Of a stretch of 64,000 nucleotides of DNA, positions 37,641-48,601 are shown piece after piece. This DNA is from JBKQVT01 sp963727245 (GTDB lineage: Bacteria > Planctomycetota > Planctomycetia > Pirellulales > Thermoguttaceae): assembly GCA_963727245.1 (NCBI GenBank), contig CAVSFO010000005.1, positions 1 through 64,000 on the forward strand, in the 5' to 3' direction. Position numbers and translations under genes: made by a program. A model generated the notes under the pieces. The model worked only from the letters and a program-made list of their open reading frames with translations. It did not search any database and was not told the DNA's origin. Each line of letters opens with the position of its first letter. Positions within the stretch are counted from its first letter, which is position 1.

Positions 37641-39844
37641 ATGCCGTCGTTGATGCCGCGATTTGCGTTCCGGCCTGCCGCCGCTTCACCAACCGCGATC
37701 GATGGCGCCGTATCTGGCCAGTCCGCGCCGCCGGCCTGGTCAATGGGCCCATGGCTGTATCTCGGTCTGCTCACGGCAGTCTTCCTGCTGGTGGCGCTCG
37801 CCGCCCTGGTCCGCATTTTGCCCTGGTGGCCCGAGTTCGGCGAGCCCAATCTGGATGCGTCCTGGACGCGGGTGCTGCAAGAGGGCTTCCTCGCCGGCAC
37901 GAGCTTTGGCCGAGACCTGGTGTTCACCTACGGCCCCTGGGCGTTCGTGGTGCGGAATCTGTACCACCCGGCCCTCTACGGCGAGATGATGGTGCTGCGC
38001 GGGCTGCTGGTGCTGATCATGACGATGTCCACCTGGCGCGTGGGATTGGGCCTGTCGAGCCGGCCCTGGATCCGCGTGTTCCTGGCTGCCGGGCTGTGCC
38101 TGCTGACCACGGAGCTGCTGGCCCAATGCGCCTTCACCGAATGTATGTACTATCTGCTGGCCTGGTATGTGGCCCTGTTCTGGATGGTCCTCGAAGGCGA
38201 GTCTGACGGCGCGGCCGCCACCGGCGCCGGCCTGGCGGCGCGCGTGCGTCGCTTCCTGCCGCGGGCGCACGAACATCTGTTGATCGCGGCGGCCGCGTTT
38301 CTGACGGTTACCAAGTTCTCGTACGCCATGGCCATCCTGGCGGCAATGGCCGGCGTCACCCTGAAGACGGCCCTTGGCCGCCGCCTTCCTCGCGTGCTCT
38401 TCCTCTATGCCGCCGAGGTGATCTTGTTCTGGTTGCTGGCCGATCAGCCCCTCTCCGGACTGCCCTACTACTTCTGGAACTCCTTCCAGGTGGCACGGGG
38501 GTACGGAGGGATGCAGTTGGCCGGCCCGTCATGGTATATCATCTGCTTCATCCTGGCCTTTGCCCTGTTGATCGCCGCCATCGCGCAGGACCGATGGCGC
38601 ACCGAGCGCTGGCAGGCGCTCGTGGGCCTGCCGCTGCTGGCGCTGCTGGCCATGGTGCTGGGCAAGGCGTCGTTCGTCCGCCATGAGGTGTGCGGGCACG
38701 GGCCGATCGGGACCTATGCCGCGGCAACGATCTGCCTGGCGACGGCGTGCGCCTTGTGCCGCAGGAAGACCGACCGCCGCACCAAACTCCTCTTGTGTGC
38801 CTCTCTGACGGCGGCCGTCGCACTGATCCTGCCGTTGTGGCTCGTCGGCAGCTCCGCGGACGTCGCCGCGCTGTACCCGGGCCGTGACGGCCACCGCCGC
38901 TCGCTCCGCGCCTGTTGCTTGCAGAGCCTGCACCGCGCCGCGGAACAGCACCTAAGACAGTGGACCGTGGCGGGCATGATGGTCCGCGGACAGGTTCACT
39001 TGCAGGCCATCTTCGAGCAGTCCGAGGCGCGCGCCCGGGAACTCTACAGACTGCCCCCGTTGGTTGGCGCGATCAACGTCTATCCGGAGCTGGGCAGCAT
39101 CGTTTATTCCCAGGGGGCGCGCTACCAGCCCCGTCCCACGATTCAAAGTTACGTTGCCACCACCTGGCGCCTGGCGGGGATGAATGCGGCCCACCTGCGA
39201 AGTTCCAAGGCGCCCGACTGGATTCTCTTCAGCCTGGCGCCGTTCGAGGGCCGTTTTCCCTCTTTGCAAGACAGCCTTTCCTGGCCGGAGTTCTTGAGCC
39301 GCTATGAAATTCAGCCCATGGACGCGCCCATCGCCAAGCGCGGCTACCTGTTGCTGAAAAAGTCGGAAAAGGCGCGGCCGTACGAGTTCGTGCATCTGGC
39401 GGCGCATCGGGTGCCAACCGGCGAGCCCCTGCCGGACGTGCCCGGCGTGGCCGAGGGACCGATATGGGTCTCGCTGCGGATCAAGCTGAGCACCCCCGGC
39501 AAAGTTGCCGAAGCTGCCCTGAAGATTCCCCGCGTCTACCTGGAGTGCGTGACGCAAAGCGGCTGCCAAGGCAGATATCGCTTCGATCCCGGCACGGCGG
39601 CCGCCGGATTCCTCCTCTCGCCGCTGGTGGCCGACACCGCCGGCTACCAGTGGCTGGCCGTCGCCCTGGCCGACGAGGCGAGTTGCGCAAGGCGGCGCCC
39701 CAGGAGCGGGCCGTCAAGAGCCTGCGCGTGGTGGCGCCGCACCGCTGGGCCTATGGCGACACCGTCGAGGTCGATTATTACCGCCTCCGCTTGGCCAGCA
39801 GCGCCCCTGACGAACCTGCACTTCAAATCGCCAGGCGGAAGTAA
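37641..39844 (+). CDS. Large multi-pass membrane protein of unknown function (frameshifted)
   Basis: About 734 aa. Ten or more hydrophobic helices in residues 30-400 (for example LGLLTAVFLLVALAALV and IICFILAFALLIAAIA) are followed by a soluble, probably periplasmic domain of 300 residues. The start at 37641 has AAGGAGG upstream. One shift near 39675-39690 moves the C-terminus (RKAAPQERAVKSLRVVAPHR) to the frame ending at 39844. Its layout resembles polysaccharide polymerases or GT-C membrane transferases, and it lies in a glycan cluster, but I see no diagnostic motif and do not assign a function. Confidence 0.72.
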
Positions 39845-39859
39845 TCCTGCTCGCCTCAC

Positions 39860-40000
39860 GGTAGGGTGGGACAAGGTCGCGTAACTTCCGGTGGGTCTTC
39901 GCAAATCGCCTTGCGCTTGAATTCCAGGTTGCGGGGAATTCAACGTCTGGCAAGCGACCGAAGTCCCACCACGCGTGCGGCTTGCTTGACCCATCCTACC
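39860..40000. repeat. Imperfect inverted repeat IR8
   Basis: GGTAGGGTGGG near 39860 pairs with CCCATCCTACC near 39990, and GGTGGGTCTTCG (39891-39902) with CGAAGTCCCACC (about 39959-39970). It lies between two convergent stops, 16 and 21 bases from them. Words resemble IR2 and IR3. Confidence 0.7.
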
Positions 40001-40020
40001 TGCTGGTGAGAAATGCGGCG

Positions 40021-42674
40021 TCAGGATGCGGCCCTGGCAAACCCGGACTGATAGCCAAGATCGTGATGGGGCCGGCGGGCGGCCCCGGCGCCGGCGGGGA
40101 CCGCGAAGGTGAAGCCTTGGCAGGCGAGCCGATTGCGGATCAGCTCCGTGACGGCTGCGACCGAGTAATTTCGGGCGATCTCCTCGGCCGCGCGTCGTCC
40201 GACTTGCCGGGCGTGCTCGGGGTCGTCGAGCACCTCGCTGATCAGGTGGGCGGCGTGTTCAACGTCGGGATCGGCCCAGCAGGCCCCGGCCGGATAGGGC
40301 CCCACCGCCTGTTCCAGGGTCGTCAGTTTGTATTGCACCGGGAAGGAGTTCATCGGGTTCATGAAGTCCATGTTTCCCGAATACCCGGTGGCCACGACCG
40401 GTTTCTCCAGCGCCATCGCTTCGGCGAGGATCAGCCCGAAGCCCTCCGAGCGGTGCAGCGAGACCAACATGTCGCAGGCATCGATCAGGCTCAGCGTCTG
40501 TTGCCGGCTCAGCCAATCTTCGATGATCCGCAGTTCGGCATGTTTGACTTTCTTGTGCAGGCGGTTGGCCAGTCCGGAGTCGAGATCCGCTCGGGCGGCC
40601 TTGATCACCAACAACGGATCGTAGCCGGCCGCGCAGGCGCGATCGACCGCCTCGATGGCCGCCAGCGGGTTCTTGCGATCAACATAACTGCCCCGGTCGA
40701 ACATGCAAAGGATGACCGGCCGGTCGGGCGGCAGATGGAAGTCCTCCCGGCCGCTGCGGGGGAACTGGCCGATCTGGATGCAATGGGGCACGCGGACGAC
40801 GGGAATCCGCGTCCGCGCGGCGACCGCCTGCTGCACGAACGCCGTCGGCGTCCAGAATCTCGTTGTAGAAATTGGCCACCCGGTCCCAGACGGCGGGGAA
40901 CTGATCGAGTTCCCAGACCCAATAACCGATGTTGAATCGCCCGGCAAAGGGCCCCTGGCCGAACATGATGGGCAGTTGGCTGGTGCAATCGGCGTTGACG
41001 TGGCAGTAGTTGATCGCCAGGTTCGGATCGGGTCGCGCCGCCAGGGTCTTGCCGTGGAACATGTGCGTCTCGTCGAAGGCGATCCGGTGCAAGGGGATGC
41101 CCAGACGCTCGAAGCACGCCACGTTCCCCCGCGCCCCCTCGCCCACTCCAACCGGTGCGTCGAGCAGGCCGAAGACGTTGATCCCCGGCTGCAAATGCTT
41201 CGCTTTCAGGGACACTTGGATGGGCTCCGCCGCCGGTCGCGGGAGCAGGCGGGTTTGGGCCAGCGTCTCCAGGAGGTTCTTGATCTTCCTGCGCAACTGC
41301 GGCGAGAAGGACCTGGCGAGCTTGCGTTGCCGCCAGGCCAAGGTGAGCAGCTTCGCGGCCCCGCGGGCGATGGTGCGGCGACTGCCCCTGAGCAGCGACA
41401 AGGGAACCGCCGCCATCGGCGCCAGACTGGACGCGGACGCCGCCGCGGCCAGTTGGCACCGCACCGGATCAATAAATGCCGGCTCGATTCGCGTCTCGCC
41501 CCCTCCCGGCGCCGTAAACCACTGCGCGTAGCGCAGCGCGTCCTTGCCGGGAACCTGCGGAAACGCCGCTTGCAGGTCAGGACTGCTGTGGTAGACCGCC
41601 ATCGCGGCGACCGTCAAGGGGCCGCCCAGCAGCGGCGACTGGAAGACGTGCAGAAGCGTGGCCGGGTCGTCCGCCGCGCCGAAGGCGTCCGATTTGCCGG
41701 CAAGCTTTCCGGCCAGGTTCTTCTGGAAGTAGCTGCGGAAGCACGCGGGGATCGGCGTGCCGTCGCTGAACGCGGCATAGGCATAAGGCCAACGGGAGGT
41801 TTCCCGGCCGCCGTTGGCCGTCAGCATGGCCGCATAGTCTCGGTAGAGCGATCGGGCCGCGTCGCCGATGTCGCCCCAGGAAAGCCGCGTCTGGTGTTTC
41901 GATATCTCCGCGGGCGCTTCGGGATCGAAACCGCTGAAATGGAAGAATTTCAGCGGTTCCCCGTTCACCGAGATATTGGCCTGCGCTGTCGCGGCTGATC
42001 TGCCGATGGGGAAGGTTCCAATAGGCCGCGTTGTAGCCGGGATGACGCAACAAGGTCGACGACTCGACGCAGGAGAGGGCCAAATCCATCCATTTCTGAT
42101 CGACGAACATGCCGTCGGCCAACGCCACCCGGCAACGATCGTAAAGTTGTTGACACCACCAATCGACCAGTTGCAGCACGCGCTCGCTGCGACGCAACGC
42201 GAGGAAGCCCAGGTTGTTGGTCCCCGCCCGCAGAATCTGCACGTTGTCAGGCTGACGGCCGTCGTCCGGCAGGAAATCGGTCAGGTGGGGCGTCAGGATG
42301 ACGCTGTGGCTTTGCAGCAAGTCGAACAACTCGTCGAGCGGCTGATAGACGACGATGTCCGGATCGAGATAAATCAGCCGCTGGCAGCCGAATTTTCGCA
42401 AGAACGTGTTGATCGCGTACGGCTTGACGGCCGTGTTCAACTCCAGGCAGGTGTATTTGAAGGCGAATTCCCGCCAGCGATCGATCCCCAACTCTTCCGC
42501 CGTGATCATCTGGAAAGACTCGGCCGACGGCTCGAAGCAGCCGTCGACCCGATCGCACAAGACCAGGCAGGTTTGCACTTCGGGGTGATGTCGCTTCACG
42601 CTCGACAGGAGCGTCCGCACCTGGCTCAGGTAGTTCTTCGAGGCGATCGTGAATACGCAGGTGGCGGATGCCAT
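40021..42674 (-). CDS. Two-domain glycosyltransferase, GT8-like plus GT4-like (two frameshifts)
   Basis: About 885 aa. Residues 1-270 are a GT-A domain (CVFTIASKNYLSQVRTLLSS, metal motif YLDPDIVVYQ, YNAAYWNLPHR). After a shift near 41965 it continues NGEPLKFFHFSGFDP, a joining segment, then a GT-B domain: NVFGLLDAPVGVGEGARGN and, after the second shift near 40845, RIPVVRVPHCIQIG, FDRGSYVDRKNPLAAIEA and the donor-site motif HRSEGFGLILAEAMALEKPV. Such bifunctional enzymes add two sugars in turn. Start at 42674 begins the conserved domain. The glycan is unknown; it likely belongs to the exported polysaccharide. Confidence 0.84.
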
Positions 42675-43069
42675 GCTTCCCGGGATCAGGCTCGAGCCGC
42701 CCTGCTGCGTGCCCGGACTGGCGACCAAGGGGCGACCTGAACACCGGGAGTCTGCGAGCTGGCCCATTTTGCGCAGTCTGCTCTCTGGCAGAAGAGTTCC
42801 AAGGACGTGGCGGGTATTATGGATGCGAAAGCAGAGTCAAGTCAAGCTTATCTTTGCTTTCCCCACCTCACCCGGCCGGAAGGGTTATGTCAGGGGCCAT
42901 AGCGGACCGGGGCATCCGCCGGACTCGGGCATGGAGGTTCTATCTGCACGGGGCCCACCGCAGCCGAACCTCATGTCAGATTTGTTTCAAATAGAGCTCC
43001 AGACAGAGGCCCCAGGAAGGAAAGAAATGGCTCCCGGCCCGTCGTCGTAAGTCTTTGCGTGGTAAGCAG

Positions 43070-43136
43070 TGCGGGAAACAGGACTTGGACCTGCACCCCC
43101 TTGCGGGGAATAGGCTATCGACCTAGCTTGTCTGCC
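43070..43136 (-). pseudogene. Decayed tRNA-Leu copy
   Basis: About 67 bases match the 3' three quarters of the intact tRNA-Leu at 46189-46272: same variable arm CCCCGCAAGGGGGTG, T-arm with one change, and acceptor 3' side. The 5' acceptor strand and D-arm are replaced by unrelated sequence and the anticodon loop is altered (TCGATAG). About 20 bases beyond the 3' end also match weakly. It marks one edge of the AbiE insert. Confidence 0.8.
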
Positions 43137-43281
43137 GGTGGCTGGTGTTGCCGCGACGTTGGGATGATGCTGCAACTTGTGAAATAACAACGGCTTACGA
43201 CGTGCAAGCTCTTGGTTCGCATTGTACTCAGGTGGTGGTGATATTGCCGATGGCTTTGCCAATTTTTTTACCATTCCGGCC

Positions 43282-44154
43282 TTACCGCAAGGCCCTGGCA
43301 ACGTCGGCCACGATGCCAAACACCCGGTCCAAATCGAAATCCGCGAAGTCGGCTTCCCGAAGGACCGGCCTAAGCTGGGCCTGGACTTGCCGCTTCAAAA
43401 TCTCCCGCTTCCCGGCGGACATGTCGATGGCGTCATTTCCGGGCACCGCCAGCTTGCTCCGGACAAGCTCGATCAGCCGCCGCTCGTCCGTGCTCAACCG
43501 GCCCGACCGGACAGCGTGGTCGATGTCGTAGAAATCCCGAATCGCTGGCTCACGACGAGTCAATGCCGCCCGCAGTTTCTCAGCGTAGCTTTCATGGCAC
43601 GACAACGCCGGGACTTTCACAGGCGCGACCACCGCTGTCTGGCGGAAGGGATCTACCAGCAGAGTGCGGGCAGGCAAGTATTCCACAGGTTCCAAGATCG
43701 GTTCCCGGATGCTGAACTCAATCTTGATCGACTCGTCTTGGCCTGTGGCAAGGGAGCGGTAGCACAGGCTCCCGATGTACTGCGCGGAGTTGTTGAATCC
43801 CCGAAGGGCCTCGACGATCTTGAAGCAAGCCAGCCGCCTTGCCAGCCTCGCAAAGTGTTCCTTCATCGGCACAATCATCTTGCTCCGCTGGGGGCGGCGT
43901 GCGTCGACCGGGACCGAGAAGGCGAAGTCCAAGTCCTCACTCATACGGTAGAAGTCGCTATGGACCTTGCTCAAACACGTCCCACCCTTGAAGACCCACT
44001 GCGGGCTGGTGACGGCAAGCAGGTCGCCGAGGAGCAGGGAGCAGTAATAGTCCTTCTCGACCAGGCGAGCGCTGAAGCCGGTTTCCGACTGGGTGAAGGA
44101 TACCGCCGCGCGGAACAGGTCGGCGTCCTCATGATAGTGAAGTTCACGGCTCAT
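43282..44154 (-). CDS. AbiEii/AbiGii-type nucleotidyltransferase toxin
   Basis: 290 aa. The nucleotidyltransferase site is KGGTCLSKVHSDFYRMSEDL (about residues 56-75, GG then SEDLDF), followed by IKIEFSIREP and the helical region YAEKLRAALTRREPAIRDFYD. AbiEii proteins transfer nucleotides to cellular targets such as tRNA and halt growth during phage infection unless held back by AbiEi. Its start overlaps the antitoxin-like gene by 11 bases, the usual AbiE order. Family identity is firm; activity is inferred. Confidence 0.92.
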   Translation of the reverse strand: MSRELHYHEDADLFRAAVSFTQSETGFSARLVEKDYYCSLLLGDLLAVTSPQWVFKGGTCLSKVHSDFYRMSEDLDFAFSVPVDARRPQRSKMIVPMKEHFARLARRLACFKIVEALRGFNNSAQYIGSLCYRSLATGQDESIKIEFSIREPILEPVEYLPARTLLVDPFRQTAVVAPVKVPALSCHESYAEKLRAALTRREPAIRDFYDIDHAVRSGRLSTDERRLIELVRSKLAVPGNDAIDMSAGKREILKRQVQAQLRPVLREADFADFDLDRVFGIVADVARALR

Positions 44155-44944
44155 AGTTGACGATCACCCCCCATCGCCGATCCGCTGTGCCCCGCTTCGG
44201 CAAAGTCGGCACCCACGCAATCAGGGCAGAAGAGGGCGCGAGCTTGTGTTCCAGCTTGCGGAGGATGGAATCCTTCACGCCTTCCAGTTCCAGCAGCTTT
44301 CCGAGTCGGCGAAGTGTGCCGACGTTTGCGTATCGCAATGCGACCCGGGCGATTTCCCCGGCCATCCCTGGATCACGGGCTAGTTCAGCACGAATCCAGC
44401 CGTAACCCTGTGGCAGGCTATTGAACCGCGACCAATCATACACGGCGTCCACCAGAGACCGGACCCGCGAGCAGTAAACCGCGTTGATGCCATCGGGCGT
44501 CTTAACGACCTCGGTCTCTCCCAGCCTTGCGTCGGCCAGCTTGATGATGGTCATAGCCACGGAACCGATCGTCCGCTCGCCGGTGATGCGATTGTTGTAC
44601 GCGTAGAGCCGGTTTGGAATCTGGTCGTCCCAGCCATAGTGGTAGAAGGCACTGGGGCCGCAGATTTGGTATCGGCCGCCCTGGTCTTTAATGAGTGCAG
44701 TCAGCGCCAGAAACTCGCTCGGGCTCCACTTGCCGCCTGGAGGCAACCGTGGCGGGACAAGGTACAGGCCCCGGCGAACCCGTGCAATTAAGCTCCGACG
44801 CGCCAAACGGCTGAGGAGTTCCCGCTCCTGCTGGGGGGTGATGCCCAAGACGCGGAGCAGTTCGCCGGTGCGAACGGTTTGCAGCCGTCGCATTTGGACG
44901 TAGGCAAATAATTGCAGCTCGATTTTTCCAAGGGCGGTGGCCAT
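44144..44944 (-). CDS. AbiEi-type antitoxin and transcriptional repressor
   Basis: 266 aa. N-terminal winged helix (TGELLRVLGITPQQERELLS, then RRGLYLVPP) and the AbiEi C-terminal fold (QICGPSAFYHYGWDDQIPN, then GINAVYCSRVRSLVDAVYDW). AbiEi neutralises the toxin and represses the operon by binding inverted repeats. A long imperfect palindrome (44953-44997) sits just upstream of its start. Genes run antitoxin then toxin, as in type IV AbiE systems. Confidence 0.9.
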   Translation of the reverse strand: MATALGKIELQLFAYVQMRRLQTVRTGELLRVLGITPQQERELLSRLARRSLIARVRRGLYLVPPRLPPGGKWSPSEFLALTALIKDQGGRYQICGPSAFYHYGWDDQIPNRLYAYNNRITGERTIGSVAMTIIKLADARLGETEVVKTPDGINAVYCSRVRSLVDAVYDWSRFNSLPQGYGWIRAELARDPGMAGEIARVALRYANVGTLRRLGKLLELEGVKDSILRKLEHKLAPSSALIAWVPTLPKRGTADRRWGVIVNYEP

Positions 44945-44952
44945 CTCTGTAC

Positions 44953-44997
44953 TCTATTATCGGCTAATTGCCCTATACGCAATTAACTAATAATAGA
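44953..44997. promoter_or_regulatory. AbiE operator palindrome and promoter
   Basis: TCTATTAT..TAATTGC (44953-44971) pairs with GCAATTA..ATAATAGA (44979-44997), 15 or 16 of 19 positions, around GTATAGG. It ends nine bases before the antitoxin start codon and includes a -10-like GATAAT on the minus strand. AT-rich against a GC-rich genome. Confidence 0.7.
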
Positions 44998-45159
44998 ATA
45001 CAGCACCGCCTGCCCCTGGTCAAGGTCAACTTGCACGGGGCCACACACCATGCCGCATTCCGCCGTCACCGGCGGCACCGCGAAAACCGGTGGCCCGATG
45101 AAGCATCAGCGAGCCTGTGGGCCAGAAAACGAGGCACCCCATTTCGGCGACGTAATGGA

Positions 45160-45693
45160 CTACAAACTGCGTAAGAGCCCTTCAGCCTTTCTTCTTGCGG
45201 CTGAAACAAGTCTCTGCTGACATTCAAGAATATTGCTGCATTGGCGCTGTGTCTCGGATGAGCGCTCGTCAGACATCCGGAGCCAGGTAGCAAGTGGTGT
45301 CGGCAACCTCCCATCAGGCCCAAGAGCCGCCACGCACTGAACAATCCAGATGTAGTACGCCCTCAACGAACTCATGTATTCGGCTACGGGACGTTCCAAA
45401 TCATGGAAGTATAGCGTGGTTAGGGCCTGAAGCCTTGCGCATTCAAGAAACGGCCTAGCCTGAACGTCCGCAAGGGTCCTGGATTGATCTAGCGTAGCCA
45501 GCCAACTACGAGCATCGTCGAAGGCGATGGTCCAATCATCAAGTTTGGACAGCAGCATTTCCGCTCGCGCACGTTTTCTGTCTAGCCATTTGTCGATCCG
45601 TGTTAGCAGGTGTCCGACGACCAATCCGCCAATGGCGAAGCCACCAGCAATCAGAGCAGTCGCGTATTGGAAATCGGGAGTTGGCTGCGCCAT
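45160..45693 (-). CDS. Hypothetical membrane-anchored helical protein
   Basis: 177 aa. One N-terminal helix (YATALIAGGFAIGGLVVGHLL, given as about residues 10-30) and then a soluble helical body (LDRKRARAEMLLSKLDDWTI). No family recognised. It lies inside the tRNA-Leu-bounded insert, upstream of the AbiE pair and on the same strand, so it may be cargo of the same element. Less GC-rich than the neighbours outside the insert. Confidence 0.62.
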   Translation of the reverse strand: MAQPTPDFQYATALIAGGFAIGGLVVGHLLTRIDKWLDRKRARAEMLLSKLDDWTIAFDDARSWLATLDQSRTLADVQARPFLECARLQALTTLYFHDLERPVAEYMSSLRAYYIWIVQCVAALGPDGRLPTPLATWLRMSDERSSETQRQCSNILECQQRLVSAARRKAEGLLRSL

Positions 45694-46188
45694 GAGTCTT
45701 CCTCTCCTTCCGACCGAACGATGGTTAGCGTGATCCGCACGGGCTGGAAATTCTTACATTCCGTTCTCGAATATGGTGGGGCGATTTGGGTCGGCGCAAA
45801 GGGGTAGGTGAAAAAGAGCTTGGGCGATACGTTTCGGGAGAAGTCACGGTCAAAGGGGCCATCCGTGTACTGACAGTTCTGCGGTGCAGTGAGTAGTTTT
45901 GTAGCGTCCATTCTGCAACCCCCTTTCTTGACGCCTACCACTTAAGCATTTGTCCAGACAACCGCCAGTACCGCCAGACTAAGGGGGCGGTAGCGTCGTG
46001 TAACGCTGTTGTAACCGCGAGGGTGAGAGATGATGACAAATGATGGAAAACGGCGTTGCATTGGGCTTGCCCTGCCGTTTCAGGGCAATTTCGCCGCGAT
46101 CCTGTTCCACGGATGTTACACGGACGCCGAAAACGGCATGAATAAAGCACTTACGACGGATCGCCGTAAGTCCTTGCCATAAAAGAAG
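45694..46188. other. Intergenic stretch of the insert, no confident gene
   Basis: A 96-codon minus-strand frame (45651-45941) exists, but it overlaps the start of the preceding gene and resembles nothing I know. No hairpin, tRNA or integrase fragment was seen. Confidence 0.45.
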
Positions 46189-46272
<84 letters not shown>

Positions 46273-46322
46273 CTGAAACCGCTTGCCGGCTGAGTTCCAG
46301 TTTACCCGACCGACCACCAGCG

Positions 46323-48014
46323 TCAAGCGATCACCTGCCGCTTGATCACCAATACGCTGCGATCGGCCCGCCCGGCGGCCGGCCCAAGCGTCTCCAAGCG
46401 GTCGCGGACCAGGGCGGCCAACTCCTCGGCCGAACGGTCCAGGCGCCCCAGCAGGGCCTCGGCCACCCCGGCCTCGCCCAACGGGCAACCCTGGGCGTCG
46501 GCCGCGTCGCGGACCCCCTCGGTGAAGATGACCAGCGTCTCGCCCGGCTGCAATTGGTAGCCGTGTTGCTCGTACTCCGCTTCCGGGCTTTCGCCCAGCC
46601 GCGGGGCCACCTGACTGAGCGACTGCCAGCCGTCGGGGCGCAGCAGCAGCACGCCGGGCTGGCCGGCCGAGGCACAATTGATCTGCCCGGTGGAAGTCTG
46701 GATCAGGCCGAAGAAGAGCGTGCCGTGGTGGTCGCCGGCCGAGCCGGTCCACATCGTCAGGTTCAGACGGCGGAGGGTCTGCTGGGCCTCGCGATAGTAT
46801 TGGCCGTGGGCGCGGAGGGCCGCCTTCATGGCGGCGGCGGCCAGGGCGGCCTCGATGCCCCGGTCCATGGCGTGGCCGGCGGCCACGGCCAGCAGTCCGT
46901 CGGGCAGGCAGAACCAATCGTGGAAATCGCCCCCCAAGAACGTCCGCCTGCGCCGTCCAGCCGGCCAATTGCCAGCCCCGCAACAGCGGCGAGATGGTGG
47001 GCAACTGGTTGCTCTGCAAACGCTGGGCGGCAGCCAATTGCCTCTCGACCCGGGCCGCCCCAATGGCTTCGCTGAGGAGTATTTCCCGTTCCAAATCGGC
47101 GGCCACGCGGCCGGCCACGATCTCCAGCAGGTTCGTCTGCCGGGCGGTGAAATCGCGTTTCTTCCCGCAAAACACCCAGAGCGTGCCCAGGATCGTCGTG
47201 GGCGTCGAGACCGGCACGCAGACGGCGGCGGGAAAATCCTCGGGCACGTGCCAGTGCGGCATCACGTCGGGGTCTTCCAGCACCACGGCATGGCCCAGCA
47301 GGGCCTCCAGGTCGGCGATGGCGCCTTGCAGCGGCCGCGCCGGGGCGGTGAGCCGATCATGGGGCAAGCCCCAGCACGACCGCAGTTTCAACTGGCTGGT
47401 GGCATCGTCCAGCAAATACAGTGCGGCCGCCTGGCAATCGACGGCCTCGGCGCCGCCGCGCAGGACGGCCTGCAAGCGGGCGGCCAGGTGGCTGGCCTCG
47501 TCGGCGTGCGGCAGCAGCGGGACGCCGGCCGCCAGCTCGGCCTCGCGCTGCCAGAGGGCGTGCCGGGTCTCCAGCATCTCGCCCAACATGCCGGCCAGCG
47601 CGGAACTGAGCGCCCGGGCCGCTGCCACCGGCGCCGGCGGATTGGCTGGTTCGGCGGCGAGATCGTTCGGCGCGGCGGTGGCCGCGGCCGGGCGGTGGGA
47701 AGTGGGCTTCTTCCGCCCGGCCGGCGACCGTTCGGCCGCGCACCTGGCCGCAGCGAGCGGTTCGAGCCTGAGATGTCCGAGAGTAGTTCCGACGCCCGGG
47801 TTGACCGGGGCGGACCAACTCAGGCCGTTCTGCTCGCCGGCCAGGGCGCCGGGGCGGCCCCGCCCAGATAGTTCAGCGACCAGCCGGTCGCCGCGGCGAA
47901 CGCCCGCAGGACCTCGGGCAGACTGCCGATGGCTTCCAGCGGCGATGGGACCGGCTTGGGGGGCTCTTCAGTGTATAGTTTCAGCTTCGCCGACTTGCTC
48001 TTGGCCACGGTCAT
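46323..48014 (-). CDS. GAF plus PP2C (SpoIIE/RsbU) serine phosphatase (two frameshifts)
   Basis: About 563 aa. The N-terminal 60 residues are followed, after a shift near 47855, by a GAF-type sensor domain (AVDCQAAALYLLDDATSQLK to FTARQTNLLEIVAGRVAADL). After a short coiled coil comes the phosphatase domain. Its start is cut by a second shift near 46935: LAGWTAQAD, then LGGDFHDWFCLPDGLLAVAA, which is the metal-binding GDF/W...D motif. HGTLFFGLI, YQLQPGETLVIFTEGV and a final D complete the PP2C set. Such proteins dephosphorylate anti-sigma antagonists in partner-switching stress control. The signal sensed by the GAF domain is unknown. Confidence 0.84.
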
Positions 48015-48279
48015 AGTTGGGTGGGGCAAAAGGGGGCTTCAGCACTTGGGAAGAGGCAAACTCGCGGCTTCAAAACGGGACGGTCCCCGAGTCGCTCGCT
48101 TCCAAGTGGTCCAGTAAAACCCCTCCGTGGCCTGCTGCGCGAGTCGCGGTCGGAAGAATCGTCACGTTCGGAACGGGACGCCAACTTTTCCGCTACGTTT
48201 CATACTACGCAACCGTTGCATAATCCGTGAACGGCACAATTTAACATCGGCTGGTTTGGCACGCGACGTGAGGGAATGA

Positions 48280-48328
48280 AGGAAGGAAGGCGGAAGGCGG
48301 AGGGCGGAAGGCGGAAGGCGGAGGGTGA
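48280..48328. repeat. GGAAGGCGGA microsatellite-like tract
   Basis: Purine-rich repeats of GGAAGGCGGA and GGAGGGCGGA on the plus strand in the gap between the phosphatase and TonB-receptor genes. Confidence 0.8.
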
Positions 48329-48352
48329 AACCGCAAGCGGAGACGCCGGCCA

Positions 48353-48427
48353 ATCCGTGATCCCCAACCCCTAAATCCCCAATCTCGAAATCCCCGATCT
48401 CTGAAATCCCCAATCTCGAAATCCCGC
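48353..48427. repeat. Degenerate tandem repeat (AATCCCCAATCTCGA)
   Basis: About five degenerate copies of a 15-16-base unit, such as AATCCCCAATCTCGA and AATCCCCGATCTCTGA. No coding frame. The rest of the 48015-48601 gap shows no clear promoter. Confidence 0.75.
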
Positions 48428-48601
48428 TCGGCGCGCAGCGTCTGATACAGCCGTGACACTCCGCTGCCGCAGTTCTGACACACTCCGCGCGCGGCCGCCT
48501 TATTCTTTCATTCTGACGTGATACCGAGGGGCGTAAACAACGACTATTAGAAACGGAGATGCTATGCCACCGGCGCGGCGCAGCAAGACATGGAAGTCGC
48601 G

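Noticed and set aside
45651..45941. 96-codon minus-strand frame as a gene
   Set aside because: Overlaps the start of the 45160-45693 gene, has no recognisable feature and no clear ribosome site.
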